In this document: piece after piece, positions 1 through 10,900 of the stretch | Numbering within the stretch: position 1 is the stretch's first letter | How the letters are laid out: every line of letters begins with the position of its first letter | Origin: Leptolyngbya sp. Cla-17 | Lineage (GTDB): Bacteria > Cyanobacteriota > Cyanobacteriia > Leptolyngbyales > Leptolyngbyaceae | Direction: 5' to 3' | NCBI RefSeq assembly: GCF_016807185.1 | Contig: NZ_JAEVYN010000006.1 | Span: 30,057 to 94,056 of the forward strand | Length of the DNA stretch: 64,000 bases | Made by a program: the position numbers and the translations under genes | Notes under the pieces: model-generated | The model's input: only the letters and a program-made list of their open reading frames with translations | Told to the model about the DNA's origin: nothing | Database searches by the model: none

Positions 1-674
1 AATGCCCAGCTCTAACAGAAATTCGCGAATACGCTCCACCAAAGCCTTCTCTAAATCTCGTTCCTTAGCATTCTCAGTAATAGTGAGGAAATCAAAGTTG
101 TATGGGTCCTTGATGATTTGATGAGCGAGGTCAGAGTCCAGACCTGGTAGAGTGCGCTCAAAATTGGTGATTGCCCCGCCTTGACGAGTGTAAAGGTTAG
201 TTTCAATCTGCATCACCGGATGTCCCGGCTCCAGCCGTTCTCAAACGATTTTTGAGCATACCAAAGCCGCTGCTCAGGCGTCTTCAACTTATCTAGAAGC
301 ACCTGATTGTGCCGCCAGGGGATTTGTGCAGCGTAGCGCTGCACAAATTGCTCATCAGGATACGCTTCGGCAAACGCCCGCATATATTTGAGGTTGCGCG
401 GTGAAAAGCCGCTCATGTCGGGAAATTCTCGTTTCAGGTCTTGCGCCAGTCGTTCAATGACCTTCGATCCCCAACCTTCCTGCTGCTGGCGGCTTAGTAT
501 TTCTCGCCCCATCTGCCAGTAAAGTACAATTAACTCGTTGTTGACGGCCAGTGCTGCTCTGATTTGCGCTTGCCGAATCCGTTCTTTCAGCGATCGCAAA
601 AAGGTTGTGTAGTTTTCGTCAGTAGGGAATAAGGAAGCAGATTTTGACACAAGCAAGTCAGCTCTGAGGAACAA
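1..674 (-). pseudogene. YhcG/DUF1016-type PDDEXK nuclease, frameshifted, 3' end outside window
   Basis: Two adjacent minus-strand frames together match the YhcG (DUF1016) family, whose members pair an N-terminal DUF1016 domain with a C-terminal PDDEXK-like nuclease domain. The first frame (674-213) carries the N-terminal hallmarks: LYWQMGREIL, WGSKVIERLAQDL, FSPRNLKYMR and IPWRHN. It ends at a stop just after NGWSRDI. Homology resumes at once in the next frame (about 217-1) with VMQIETNLYTRQG, LKDPYNFDFL-like IKDPYNFDFL and VERIREFLLELG. One missing base near position 217 explains the break; adding a C to the CC pair would restore the frame. The start is uncertain (TTG at 674 or a GTG slightly inside). 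Family role is inferred (restriction or phage-related nuclease); family assignment is confident. Confidence 0.85.
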
Positions 675-725
675 ATAGATAATAGCGACTTGTGGAACGG
701 AATAAGGTTTGTATTTCTACTGTAT

Positions 726-893
726 AGTGCCAAATAAAATGACATTGGGACAAATTGGTGTTATCAAGCAAATCTGATTGCTGCACCCTTTCAGCAAATG
801 AGGGAGATGCAATTTACTCATTCTCTTTGTTTACTCGCAGCTAATGGCGCGAAGAGACATGCGCCACAGCCGTAATGATATTAATTTGGCACT
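726..893. repeat. MITE-like segment bounded by 10-bp inverted repeats
   Basis: AGTGCCAAAT at 726-735 faces its exact reverse complement at 884-893, and similarity continues imperfectly a few bases on both sides. The enclosed ~150 bp has no ORF. It could be a decayed miniature inverted-repeat element; no target duplication is clear. Confidence 0.3.
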
Positions 894-1030
894 ACAGCAA
901 ATAATAAAATCACTGTACAGTTTCTTTCGATGCGTTCATTTATTCACAGATGAAACGGCGTTCACAATGTTGCTGCTTTAAGGATTAAGTGCTTTGCTGT
1001 GAACCGGCGTTAACAGCGCTAACAAAATCA

Positions 1031-1102
1031 GAAAAACTTATCAGTCATCCTCAGAATGGGACTTTCAGCCGTTAGCCCCGGGCGCTGAATCATAAGTTTT
1101 TC
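1031..1102. repeat. 11-bp perfect inverted repeat with GC-rich core
   Basis: GAAAAACTTAT at 1031-1041 pairs with ATAAGTTTTTC at 1092-1102. The 50-bp interior holds a second dyad around CCCGGG. It sits about 90 bp upstream of the tyrosine recombinase gene, a plausible place for a recombination site or a structured transcript leader. Confidence 0.45.
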
Positions 1103-1150
1103 GTAATTCCACAAGTCCTCTTGGTCCCATCCCTATAAAGTATAGGAAAC

Positions 1151-1181
1151 TCATTTGCTAAATTAACGAATGAGCAAATGA
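1151..1181. promoter_or_regulatory. operator-like inverted repeat over the first ATG of the recombinase
   Basis: TCATTTGCT (1151-1159) and AGCAAATGA (1173-1181) form a perfect 9-bp dyad with a 13-bp spacer. It covers the upstream in-frame ATG at 1178, which favours the ATG at 1196 as the real start and suggests repressor or autoregulatory binding. Confidence 0.4.
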
Positions 1182-1195
1182 GGCAAGATTGTGAA

Positions 1196-1729
1196 ATGAA
1201 GGTGAACCGGAACGGGCAGGCGGAAGTTTTGGCAGCGGATCAACTTGATGAACTGTTCGCCACGTTGCCTCATCCCCACCGTCTGATTGCCGCCATTTGT
1301 TATTACACCAGTTGCCGGGTGAGCGAGGCGATCTCGCTCCAGGTTGACGACCTTAGCAATGGACGCATCATCTTTAGACGGGCCAATACCAAGCAGAAAC
1401 GCACGAAGGAAATCAGTATTCCAAGCAAGCTACAAGCGGAGCTGGACTTAGTCAACCTGCCTCAAACGGGGTACTTGTTTCCGGGTAAGTATGGCGGACA
1501 TATCGCCCGGCAATCGGTGGATCATGCCATCAGGAAAGCAACGGACTATATCGGATTACAAGGGGTGAGCAGTCACAGTTTCAGGCGTACGGCCATTACG
1601 AAGATGTACCGGGCGGGTGTGGATCTGAAGACGATTCAGCAGCGTTCTGGACATGCCAGCATTGCCAATGTGGGGATTTATATTCAAGGGTTAGATGGGG
1701 CGGCGGATACGGCAGGGGAGTTACTTTGA
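1196..1729 (+). CDS. short tyrosine recombinase (phage-integrase catalytic domain only)
   Basis: This 177-residue protein is a site-specific tyrosine recombinase made almost only of the catalytic domain. Visible residues are the first Arg in TSCRVSEA, the Lys in NTKQKRTKEI, HSFRR with the second His/Arg pair, SGH, and the nucleophilic Tyr in NVGIYIQ. It lacks the N-terminal SAM-like core-binding domain of XerC/XerD (about 300 residues), so it is either a minimal stand-alone recombinase, a type common in cyanobacteria, or a truncated integrase. An upstream in-frame ATG at 1178 lies inside an inverted repeat, so ATG 1196 is preferred. Downstream, at 1803, begins a direct repeat whose second copy lies 18 kb away beside a serine recombinase. 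Confidence 0.85.
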   Translation: MKVNRNGQAEVLAADQLDELFATLPHPHRLIAAICYYTSCRVSEAISLQVDDLSNGRIIFRRANTKQKRTKEISIPSKLQAELDLVNLPQTGYLFPGKYGGHIARQSVDHAIRKATDYIGLQGVSSHSFRRTAITKMYRAGVDLKTIQQRSGHASIANVGIYIQGLDGAADTAGELL

Positions 1730-1802
1730 TCGCCAGCAAGGGCGATAGGGGTCTATTCATCAACCGTTAAGAATCTGGCTTGAATAGGTCAATGCGATCC
1801 AC

Positions 1803-1885
1803 CTGTATCAAACATGATTTACCTACCCCTATGGATATATAGGTTGATTGACAAGTTGTTTTACAGAGTTTGAGGGCTGAAACGC
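1803..1885. repeat. direct repeat copy 1 (att-like)
   Basis: About 83 bp here resembles 19769-19853 in the same orientation. Both copies start with CTGTATCA. The best-conserved part runs from ATTGACAAGTTGTTTTACA through GGCTGAAACGC with a few mismatches. It lies between the tyrosine recombinase and the 3' end of the giant gene. Confidence 0.7.
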
Positions 1886-1919
1886 CCAGTTGAGATCGCC
1901 TGCTTAACGCGAACTGACG

Positions 1920-4900
1920 TTAAACGATGTTCCAACCGCTTGAGAGAGGGACAGTTCCTACACTGAAAAAGTTATTCAGAGTGGTGCCATTCATTCCCCA
2001 CACGCTAATGCTGCCATCTAAACTGTTGTGCCAAAGAATGTCGGTTTTGCCATCTTGGGTGAAGTCGCCTACCCCGGCAATTTTCCAACCCGAACTCGCA
2101 GGAACTTCAACCTCACTGAGAAAAGTAGATTTCTTGTAAGCCGTCCCATCCATTTCCCACACCACATTGAGCCCATTGATACTATTGCGCCAGAGTATGT
2201 CAGTTTTGCCGTCTTGGGTGAAGTCACCCGCTCCCACGACCTCCCACCCCGTACTCACAGGAACTTCAACCTCACTGAGAAAAGTAGATTTCTTGTAAGC
2301 CGTCCCATCCATCTCCCACACCACATTGAGCCCATTGATACTATTGCGCCAGAGTATGTCAGTTTTGCCGTCTTGGGTGAAGTCACCCGCTCCCACGACC
2401 TCCCAACCCGAACTCGCAGGAACTTCAACCTCAGTGAGAAAAGTAGATTTCTTGTAAGCCGTCCCATCCATCTCCCACACCACATTGAGCCCATTGATAC
2501 TATTGCGCCAGAGTATGTCGGTTTTGCCATCTTGGGTGAAATCGCCAGTGGCAACCGCATTCCAACCCGTACTCACAGGAACTTCAACGTCAGTGAGAAA
2601 AGTGGATTTCTTGTAAGCCGTCCCATCCATTTCCCACACCACATTGAGCCCATTGATACTATTGCGCCAGAGTATGTCGGTTTTGCCGTCTTGGGTGAAG
2701 TCAGTCGTGTCGGTGCGGTCAACTTGGAGGGATGCGGTATCAAACTGCACACTGAAAGCGGAAGGGGTGCCGCTGGTCGTGGTGTCTGCTGTTGCCCCGT
2801 TGGTGCCGCTGGTTTGATCCCAGGCTCGGTAGGTAATGGCATTGGCAAGGGTGCCGGTGTAGCCAGTATTGGGGCGGAAGTACAAGCGGCTGCTGGCATC
2901 GTTGGATAGCAGCCGGGCATTGGCATTGGAGACTTCACCGAGGGTAGTCCAGTCCGTACCGTTGTTGGTGCTGTAGAACCAGGTGCCGTTGCTGGTCTCT
3001 GCTTGCGTGATGGCGATGCCAGCCAATGCGCCGGCATCGGGGTCGATGATATTGTTTTGTCCACTGCCGCCTAGGAAGTCAACGAGTTGGGAGATGCTCG
3101 TGCCGACGGTGTCGATCGGTAGGGGAGCGTTGAAACGAATGCTGTTCAGGGTGACGACGGTATCGTTGAGGATGGGAGCATCATTCAGGTCGTTGACGAT
3201 AATCGAAATCTGTTCGTCGTAACTCAGTCCACTAAGGTCGGTCGTGCGAACCAAAATGCTATAGCTGGGTTGGGTTTCAAAGTCAGGGGAGTTAATGATC
3301 TGTAGTTGGTCGCCTGTGATGGTGAAGGCGCTATTGTTAGTGCTACCTATGCCAGGAATCAAACTATAGGTGAAGGTGCCGCCATCGGGGTCAGCGGTTT
3401 TGAAACTGCCAATGATGGTGTTAGCTGCGACGTTTTCGTTAACGGTGGTGACACTGAGGGTAAGGTCGGTCGGTGGATTCTCGTTGTCGGTGATGGCAGC
3501 GGTGACGGGGGCAATCGTAATCCCGTTGTAGTTGGCATCGGTGCTGGTGCTGGTGTGGGTGATGGTGCCAGAATGAATGCCTTCGGTCAACACGTCATCA
3601 ACCGCTGTGACTGTCACAGCTTGAGCCACATTCCAGTTGGCAGCAGTGAAGGTGAGGGTCGTCGCGCTGGTCGTGGTTTGACTGCCAGGATTCAGGTTAA
3701 TGGTGACATTGGCGGTGGGTTGGGAGGTGAGGACAACGGTGTAGGTGTCGGTGATGCCGCCTTCGGTAACCGCGGTAGTGCCGCCACTTTGGATGATGCT
3801 GACTCCGGCGGTGTCGTTGTCGGTAATGGTGGCGATGAAAGAGCCACCATTAATAATGTTGTAATTGGGGTCGGTGCTAGTGGCACTGTGGCTGATGGTG
3901 TCGGTGTGATTGCCTTCGGCAACATTGTCATTGACGGCGGTCACGGTGACGGTTTGAGCCACATTCCAGTTGGCGGCAGTGAAGGTGAGGGTCGTCGCGC
4001 TGGTCGTGGTTTGACTGCCAGGATTCAGGTTAATGGTGACATTGGCGGTGGGTTGGGAGGTGAGGACAACGGTGTAGCTGTCGGTTGCACCCCCTTCGGT
4101 AACCGTGGTAGTGCCGCCACTTTGAGTGATGGTCACGCCAGCATTGTCGTTGTCAGTGATGGCAGCACTGACGTCACCAATGGTGATGCCGTTGTATTTG
4201 GTGTCGGTGCTGCTAGCGGTGTGAGTAATGCTGCCATTGTGAGGACCTTCTGCTACCGCATCATTCACTGCTGTTACCGTCACGGTTTGAGCCACATTCC
4301 AGTTGGCAGTGGTAAAGGTGAGGGTGGTCAGGTCTGTGCTGGTTTGGCTACCGTTGCCAAGGGTAATAGTGACATTGGCGGTGGGTTGGGAGGTGAGGAC
4401 AACGGTATAGGTATCGGTTGCGCCGCCTTCGGTGACGGTGGTAGTGCCGCCACTTTGAGTGATGGTCACGCCAGCATTGTCGTTATCGGTGAGGGTGACG
4501 GGGACAGGAGCAATGGTGAGGATGGGAGTGTTGTAGTTCGGGTCGGTGCTACTGGCGGTGTGGGTGATGGTGTCGGTGTGATTGCCTTCCGCTATCAAAT
4601 CGTTCACGGCGGTCACGGTGACGGTTTGAGCCACATTCCAGTTGGCGGCGGTGAAGGTGAGGGTCGTCGCGCTGGTCGTGGTTTGACTGCCAGGATTGAG
4701 GGTGACGACCACATCAGCGGTGGGTTGGGAGGTCAAGACGACGGTATAGCTGTCAGTGACGCCGCCTTCGGTAACCGCGGTAGTGCCACCACTTTGGATG
4801 ATGCTGACTCCGGCGGTGTCGTTGTCGGTGATGTTGATCGCTTGAGTGGTAGTACTACCGAGGACAATGCCAGCAGAGGGAGTGCTGATAGTCAACGTAG

Positions 4901-7900
4901 CGGTTTCTGTTCCTTCCGCTATGGCATCATTTACAACGGTGAAGGTGACAGAACCCGTGGTTTGTCCGTTGAGAATGGTGATGGGACTGTTGAGGGTGTA
5001 GTCGCCTGCGGTGATACCGATGCCGGAAACGCCGAGGTTGAGGGTTTGGTCGCCAGAGACGGCACTGGAGGCGGTGGCGGTGACGGTAATGACAGTGGTG
5101 CCGGCTTCACTGCCAGCGGTGTTGCTGACGGAGAGGTTGACGGTGGGCGCATCGACAATGGTGAGGGTGGCAGTGGGGGCATTGTTCAGCAGCACTGAGG
5201 CCGTGCCAGAGTTAGAGTTTGCGGCGGCAATGTCCGCCTTGCCATCGCCATTGAAGTCACCGATCGCCACAGAATAGGGAAATGACCCAACCGCGACAGT
5301 GGTCGTGCCTGTGAAGCCGCCTGTTCCATCGCCTAAGCGAATGGAGACATCGTTAGAGCCATGGTTTGCGGCGGCAAAGTCTAGCTTGCCATCGCCATTG
5401 AAGTCACCGATCGCCACGGAATAGGGATTTGTCCCGACGGTGAAGTCGGTGGCGGGGCCAAACCCGCCCGTGCCATTTCCCAGCAGCACCGAGACAGTAC
5501 CAGAGCTCTTGTTTGCGGCGGCAAGGTCTAGCTTGCCATCGCCATTGAAGTCACCGATCGCCACGGAAATGGGATTTGACCCGACGGTGAAGTCGGTGGC
5601 GGGGCCAAACCCGCCCGTGCCATTGTTCAGCAGCACGGAGACACTGTTAGAGCCACTTGCGGTGGCAATGTCTGCCCTGCCATCGCCATTGAAGTCGCCG
5701 ATCGCCACGGAAATGGGATTTGGCCCGACGGTGAAGTCGGTGGCGGTGCCAAAGCCGCCTATGCCATTGTTCAGCAGCACCGAGACAGTGTTAGAGGTAA
5801 CGTTTGCGGCGGCAATGTCTGCCCTGCCATCGCCATTGAAGTCACCGATCGCTACGGAATAGGGATTTGTCCCGACGGTGAAGGGGGTGGCGGTGCCAAA
5901 CCCGCCCGTGCCATTGCCCAGCAGCACCGAGACAGTACCAGAGCCATAGTTTGCGGTGGCAATGTCTGCCCTGCCATCGCCATTGAAGTCACCGATCGCC
6001 ACGGAAAAGGGAAATGACCCGACGGCGAAGTCGGTGGCGGTGCTAAAACCGCCCGTGCCATTGTTCAGCAGCACCGAGACAGTACCAGAGCCATAGTTTG
6101 CGGTGGCAAAGTCCGCCTTGCCATCGCCATTGAAGTCACCGATCGCCACAGAAGTGGGAGTTGGCCCAACCGCGACGGGAGTGGTAGCAGTAAACGGGGT
6201 GGTGGAGCTGTAGCTCGTGGTGTAGCCGCTACCCGCTGCCAGATTGAGCTTCACCGTTTCGTTGGGGTCTGCAATGCCATCGTTGATGGCGTTGACCAGG
6301 AGCGTGGCAGTAGTTTGTCCGGCGGCAATGGTGAAACTGCTGCCTACGACGGCGGTGATGTTGGTGCCTGCTGCCAGGGTGTAGTCGGCGGGGGTAGTGG
6401 CGGTGCTGCCTGTGAGGGTGTAGTTGATGGTTAAGCCACCAGTGGGGGCAGGGGTATTGAGGGTGACGGTGTAGGTGCCCTGGGTGCTGCCTTCAACGGG
6501 GTTGATGCCAGCGGTAAGGTTGACAATGGGAAAGTCGTTGTCGGTGATGGTGATGGCTTGGCTGGTGGTGGTGCCCAGGGTGATGCCAGCAGAAGGGTTA
6601 CTCATCGTGAGAGTAGCGGTTTCGCTGCCTTCAATCAAAACGTCATCTTTGACTGTGAAGGTGACGGCACCTGTAGTTTGTCCGTTGGCGATGGTGATGG
6701 TGGGGCTACTGAGGCTGTAGTCGCCTGCGGTGATGCCGGTACCAGACACACCGAGGTTGAGGGTTTGTGCGCCGACAACCGCACTTGATGCGGTGGCGGT
6801 GACGGTGATGACGGTGGTGCCGGCTTCACTGCCTGCGGTGCTATTGACTGAAAGGTTGACGGTGGGCGCATCGGCAATGGTGAGGGTGGCAGTGGGGGCA
6901 TTGTTCAGCAGCACCGAGACAGTGCCAGAGCCAAGGTTTGCGGCGGCAAAGTCCGCCTTGCCATCTCCATTAAAGTCGCTGATCGCCACAGAATAGGGAC
7001 TTGTCCCAACGGCGACGTTGGTGGTACCCGTGAAGCCACCCAGTCCATCGCCTAAGCGAATAGAGACAGTGCCAGAGCTATCGTTTACGGCGGCAAAGTC
7101 CGCCTTGCCATCCCCATTGAAGTCGCCGATCGCCACAGAAATGGAACCTGTCCCAACAGCGACATCGGGGCTAACTGTGAAGCCGCCCAGTCCATCGCCT
7201 AAACGGATAGAGACCGTGCCAGAGCCATAGTTTGCGGCGGCAAAGTCCGCCTTGCCATCGCCATTGAAGTCGCCGATCGCCACGAAATGGGGCTGTGTCC
7301 CAACGGCGACGTTGGTGGTACCCGTGAAGCCACCCAGTCCGTCCCCTAAGCGGATAGAGACATCGCCAGAGTTAATGTTTGCGACGGCAAAATCCGCCTT
7401 GCCATCCCCATTGAAGTCACCAATCGCCACAGAATGGGGACGTACCCCGACGGCGACTTCGGGTCTAGCCGTGAAATTGCCTGCTCCACCGCCTAAGTAG
7501 ATGGAGACCGAGTTGGAACCAAGGTTCGCGGCGGCAAAGTCCGCCTTGCCATCCCCATTGAAGTCACCGATCGCCACGGAATAGGGATTTGTCCCGACGG
7601 CGACGTTGGTGGTGCCCGTGAAGCCACCCAATCCGTCGCCTAAGCGGATAGAGACATCGCCAGAGTTAATGTTTGCGACGGCAAAATCCGCCTTGCCATC
7701 CCCATTGAAGTCACCAATCGCCACGGAACGGGGAGCTGACCCGACGGTGACATTAGGGCTAACCGTGAAGCCGCCCAGTCCATCGCCTAAGCGGATAGAG
7801 ACATCGCCAGAGTTAATGTTTGCGACAGCAAAGTCCGCCTTACCATCGCCATTGAAGTCACCGATCGCCACGAAAGAAGGATTTGACACCGCGACGGGGG

Positions 7901-10900
7901 TGGCAGCAGTAAAGGGGGTAGTGGAGTTGTAGCTCGTGGTATAGCCGCTACCCGCTGCCAGGTTGAGCTTAACCGTTTCGTTGGGGTCTGCAATGCCATC
8001 GTTGACGGCGTTGACCAGGAGGGTGGCGCTGGTTTGTCCGGCGGCAATGGTGAAGCTCGTACCTGCGACCGCGGTGATGTTGGTGCCTGCTGCCAGGGTG
8101 TAGTCGGCGGGGTTGGTGGCGGTGCTGCCTGTGAGGGTGTAGTTGATGGTTAAGCCACCAGTGGGGGCAGGGGTATTGAGGGTGACGGTGTAGGTGCCCT
8201 GGGTGCTGCCTTCAACGGGGTTGATGCCAGCGGTAAGGTTGACAATGGGTAGGAAATCATTGTCGATTAGGGTGATGGTGCGGCTAGGGGTGCTGCCGAG
8301 GAAGATGCCAGAGGAGGGGCTACTGATGGTGAGGGTGGCGGTTTCGGTGCCTTCGATCAGGACATCATTGACCACAGTGAAGGTGGCAGTTCCGGTCGTT
8401 TGTCCGTCGGCAATGGTGATGGTGGTGTTGCTGAGGCTGTAGTCGCCTGCGGTGATGCCGGTACCAGACACACCGAGGTTGAGGGTTTGGTTACCCACAA
8501 CGGCACTGGAGGCGGTGGCGGTGACGGTGATGAGGGTGGTGCCAGCTTCACTGCCTGCGGTGCTATTGACTGAAAGGTTAACCGCAGGAAAATCATTGTC
8601 GGTGATGGTGATGGCTTGAGTAGTGGTACTGCCGAGGACGATGCCAGAGGAGGGGTTGCTGAGGGTGAGGGTGGCGATTTCGGTGCCTTCAACCAGGACA
8701 TCATCAACGACAGTGAAGGTGGCAGTTCCGGTCGTTTGTCCGTCGGCAATGGTGATAGTGGGGCTACTGAGGCTGTAGTCGCCTGCGGTGATGCCGGTAC
8801 CAGACACACCGAGGTTGAGGATTTGTGCGCCGACAACCGCACTTGATGCGGTGGCGGTGACGGTGATGAGGGTGGTGCCGGCTTCACTGCCTGCGGTGCT
8901 ATTGACTGAAAGGTTAACCGCAGGAAAATCATTGTCGGTGATGGTGATGGCTTGAGTAGTGGTACCGCCGAGGGTGATGCCGGAAGAGGGGCTACTGAGG
9001 GTGAGGGTGGCGGTTTCGGTGCCTTCGATCAGCGCGTCATCAACGACAGTGAAGGTGACAGTTCCGGTCGTTTGTCCGTCGGCAATGGTGATGGTGGGGC
9101 TACTGAGGCTGTAGTCGCCTGCGGTGATGCCGGTACCAGACACACCGAGGTTGAGGGTTTGTGCGCCGACAACGGCACTGGAGGCGGTGGCGGTGACGGT
9201 GATGAGGGTGGTGCCCGCTTCACTGCCTGTGGTGCTGTTGACTGAAAGGTTGACAGTGGGCGCATCGGCAATGGTGAGGGTGGCAGTGGGGGCATTGTTC
9301 AGCAGCACTGAGACATTGCCGGAGTTAGCACTTCCAGCGGCAATGTCTGCCTTGCCATCGCCATTAAAATCGCCGATCGCCACGGACCAGGGACCTGACC
9401 CGACCGCGACATCGGTCGTGCCCGTGAAGCCGCCCAGTCCATTGCCCAAGCCGATCGAAACACTGTTGGAGTTAGTGTTTGCAGTGGCAAAGTCTGCCTT
9501 GCCATCGCCATTAAAATCGCCGATCGCTACAGACTGGGGATTTGACCCGACCGCAACATCGGTAGTGCCCGTGAAGTTGCCCAGTCCATCGCCCAAGCGA
9601 ATCGAAACCGTGCTGGAGTTAGTGCTTGTAGCGGCAAAATCTGCCTTGCCATCGCCATTAAAATCGCCGATCGCCACGGAATAGGGACGTGGTCCGACCG
9701 CGACATTGGTCGTGCCCGTGAAGCCGCCCAGTCCATTACCCAAGCGGATCGAAACATTGTTGGAGAAATAGTTTGCAGCGGCAAAGTCTGCCTTGCCATC
9801 GCCATTAAAGTCTGCAATCGCCACGGAATAGGGATTTGACCCGACCGCGACATCGGTCGTGCCCGTGAAGCCGCCCAGTCCATCGCCCAAGCGAATTGAA
9901 ACCGTGCTGGCGTTAAAGTTTGCAGTGGCAAAATCTGCCTTGCCATCGCCATTAAAGTCGCCGATCGCCACGGAACGGGGATTTAGTCCGACCGGGACGG
10001 TAGTGGTGCCCGTGAAGCCGCCTGAGCCATTGCCCAAGCGGATCGAAACAGTGCTATCGCTATTTGCAGTGGCAAAGTCTGCCTTGCCATCGCCATTAAA
10101 GTCTGCAATCGCCACGGAAAGGGGACCTGACCCGACCGGGACGTTGGTGGTGCTCGTGAAGCCGCCCAGTCCATCACCCAAGCGGATCGAAACACTGTTG
10201 GAGTTAAGGTTTGCGGTGGCAAAATCTGCCTTGCCATCGCCATTAAAGTCTGCAATCGCCACGGAATAGGGCTGTGTCCCGATCGCGACGGGAGTGGCAG
10301 CCGTAAACGGGGTCGTGGAGTTGTAGCCCGTGGTGTAGCCGCTCCCGGCTGCCAGGTTGAGCTTCACGGTTTCGTTGGGGTCAGCAATGCCATCGTTGAT
10401 GGCGTTGACCAGGAGGGTGGCGCTGGTTTGTCCGGCGGCAATGGTGAAGCTGCTGCCTGTGACCCCGGTGATGTTGGTGCCTGCTTCCAGGGTGTAATCG
10501 GCGGGGGTGGTGGCGGTGCTACCTATGAGGGTGTAGTTAATGGTCAAGCCGCCCGTTGGAGCGGGGGTATTGAGGGTCAGGGTATAGGTGCCCTGGGTGC
10601 TGCCTTCGGCGGGGTTGGTGCCAGCCGCTAGGCTGATGATGGGAAAGTCGTTGTCGGCGATGAGGATATTTTGCGTCGTAGTGCTGCCGAGGGTAATACC
10701 AGTGGAGGGAATGCTGAGGGTGAGGGTGGCGGTTTCGCTGCCTTCAATGATGAAATCGTCTTTCACGGTGAAGGTCGCGGTGCCCGTGGTTTGTCCGTTG
10801 AGAATGGTGATGGTGGAGTTGCTGAGGCTGTAGTCGCCAGCGGTAATGTTGGTGCCGGATACTCCTAGGCTGAGGGTTTGGTTACCAGTAACGGCACTGG

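Larger units (their letters stand above)
675..1177. other. intergenic region with inverted repeats
   Basis: No convincing gene lies here. It contains an inverted pair (AGTGCCAAAT at 726-735, reverse complement at 884-893), an 11-bp perfect inverted pair at 1031-1041/1092-1102 and a 9-bp pair at 1151-1159/1173-1181. The concentration of dyads just upstream of a recombinase suggests recombination or operator sites, or a decayed MITE; this is inference. Confidence 0.5.

Noticed and set aside
3306..5198. 630-codon plus-strand open frame opposite the giant gene
   Set aside because: It is a shadow of the Calx-beta repeats; the composition is Gly/Asp/Val-rich repeats mirroring the minus-strand codons, with no independent motifs.
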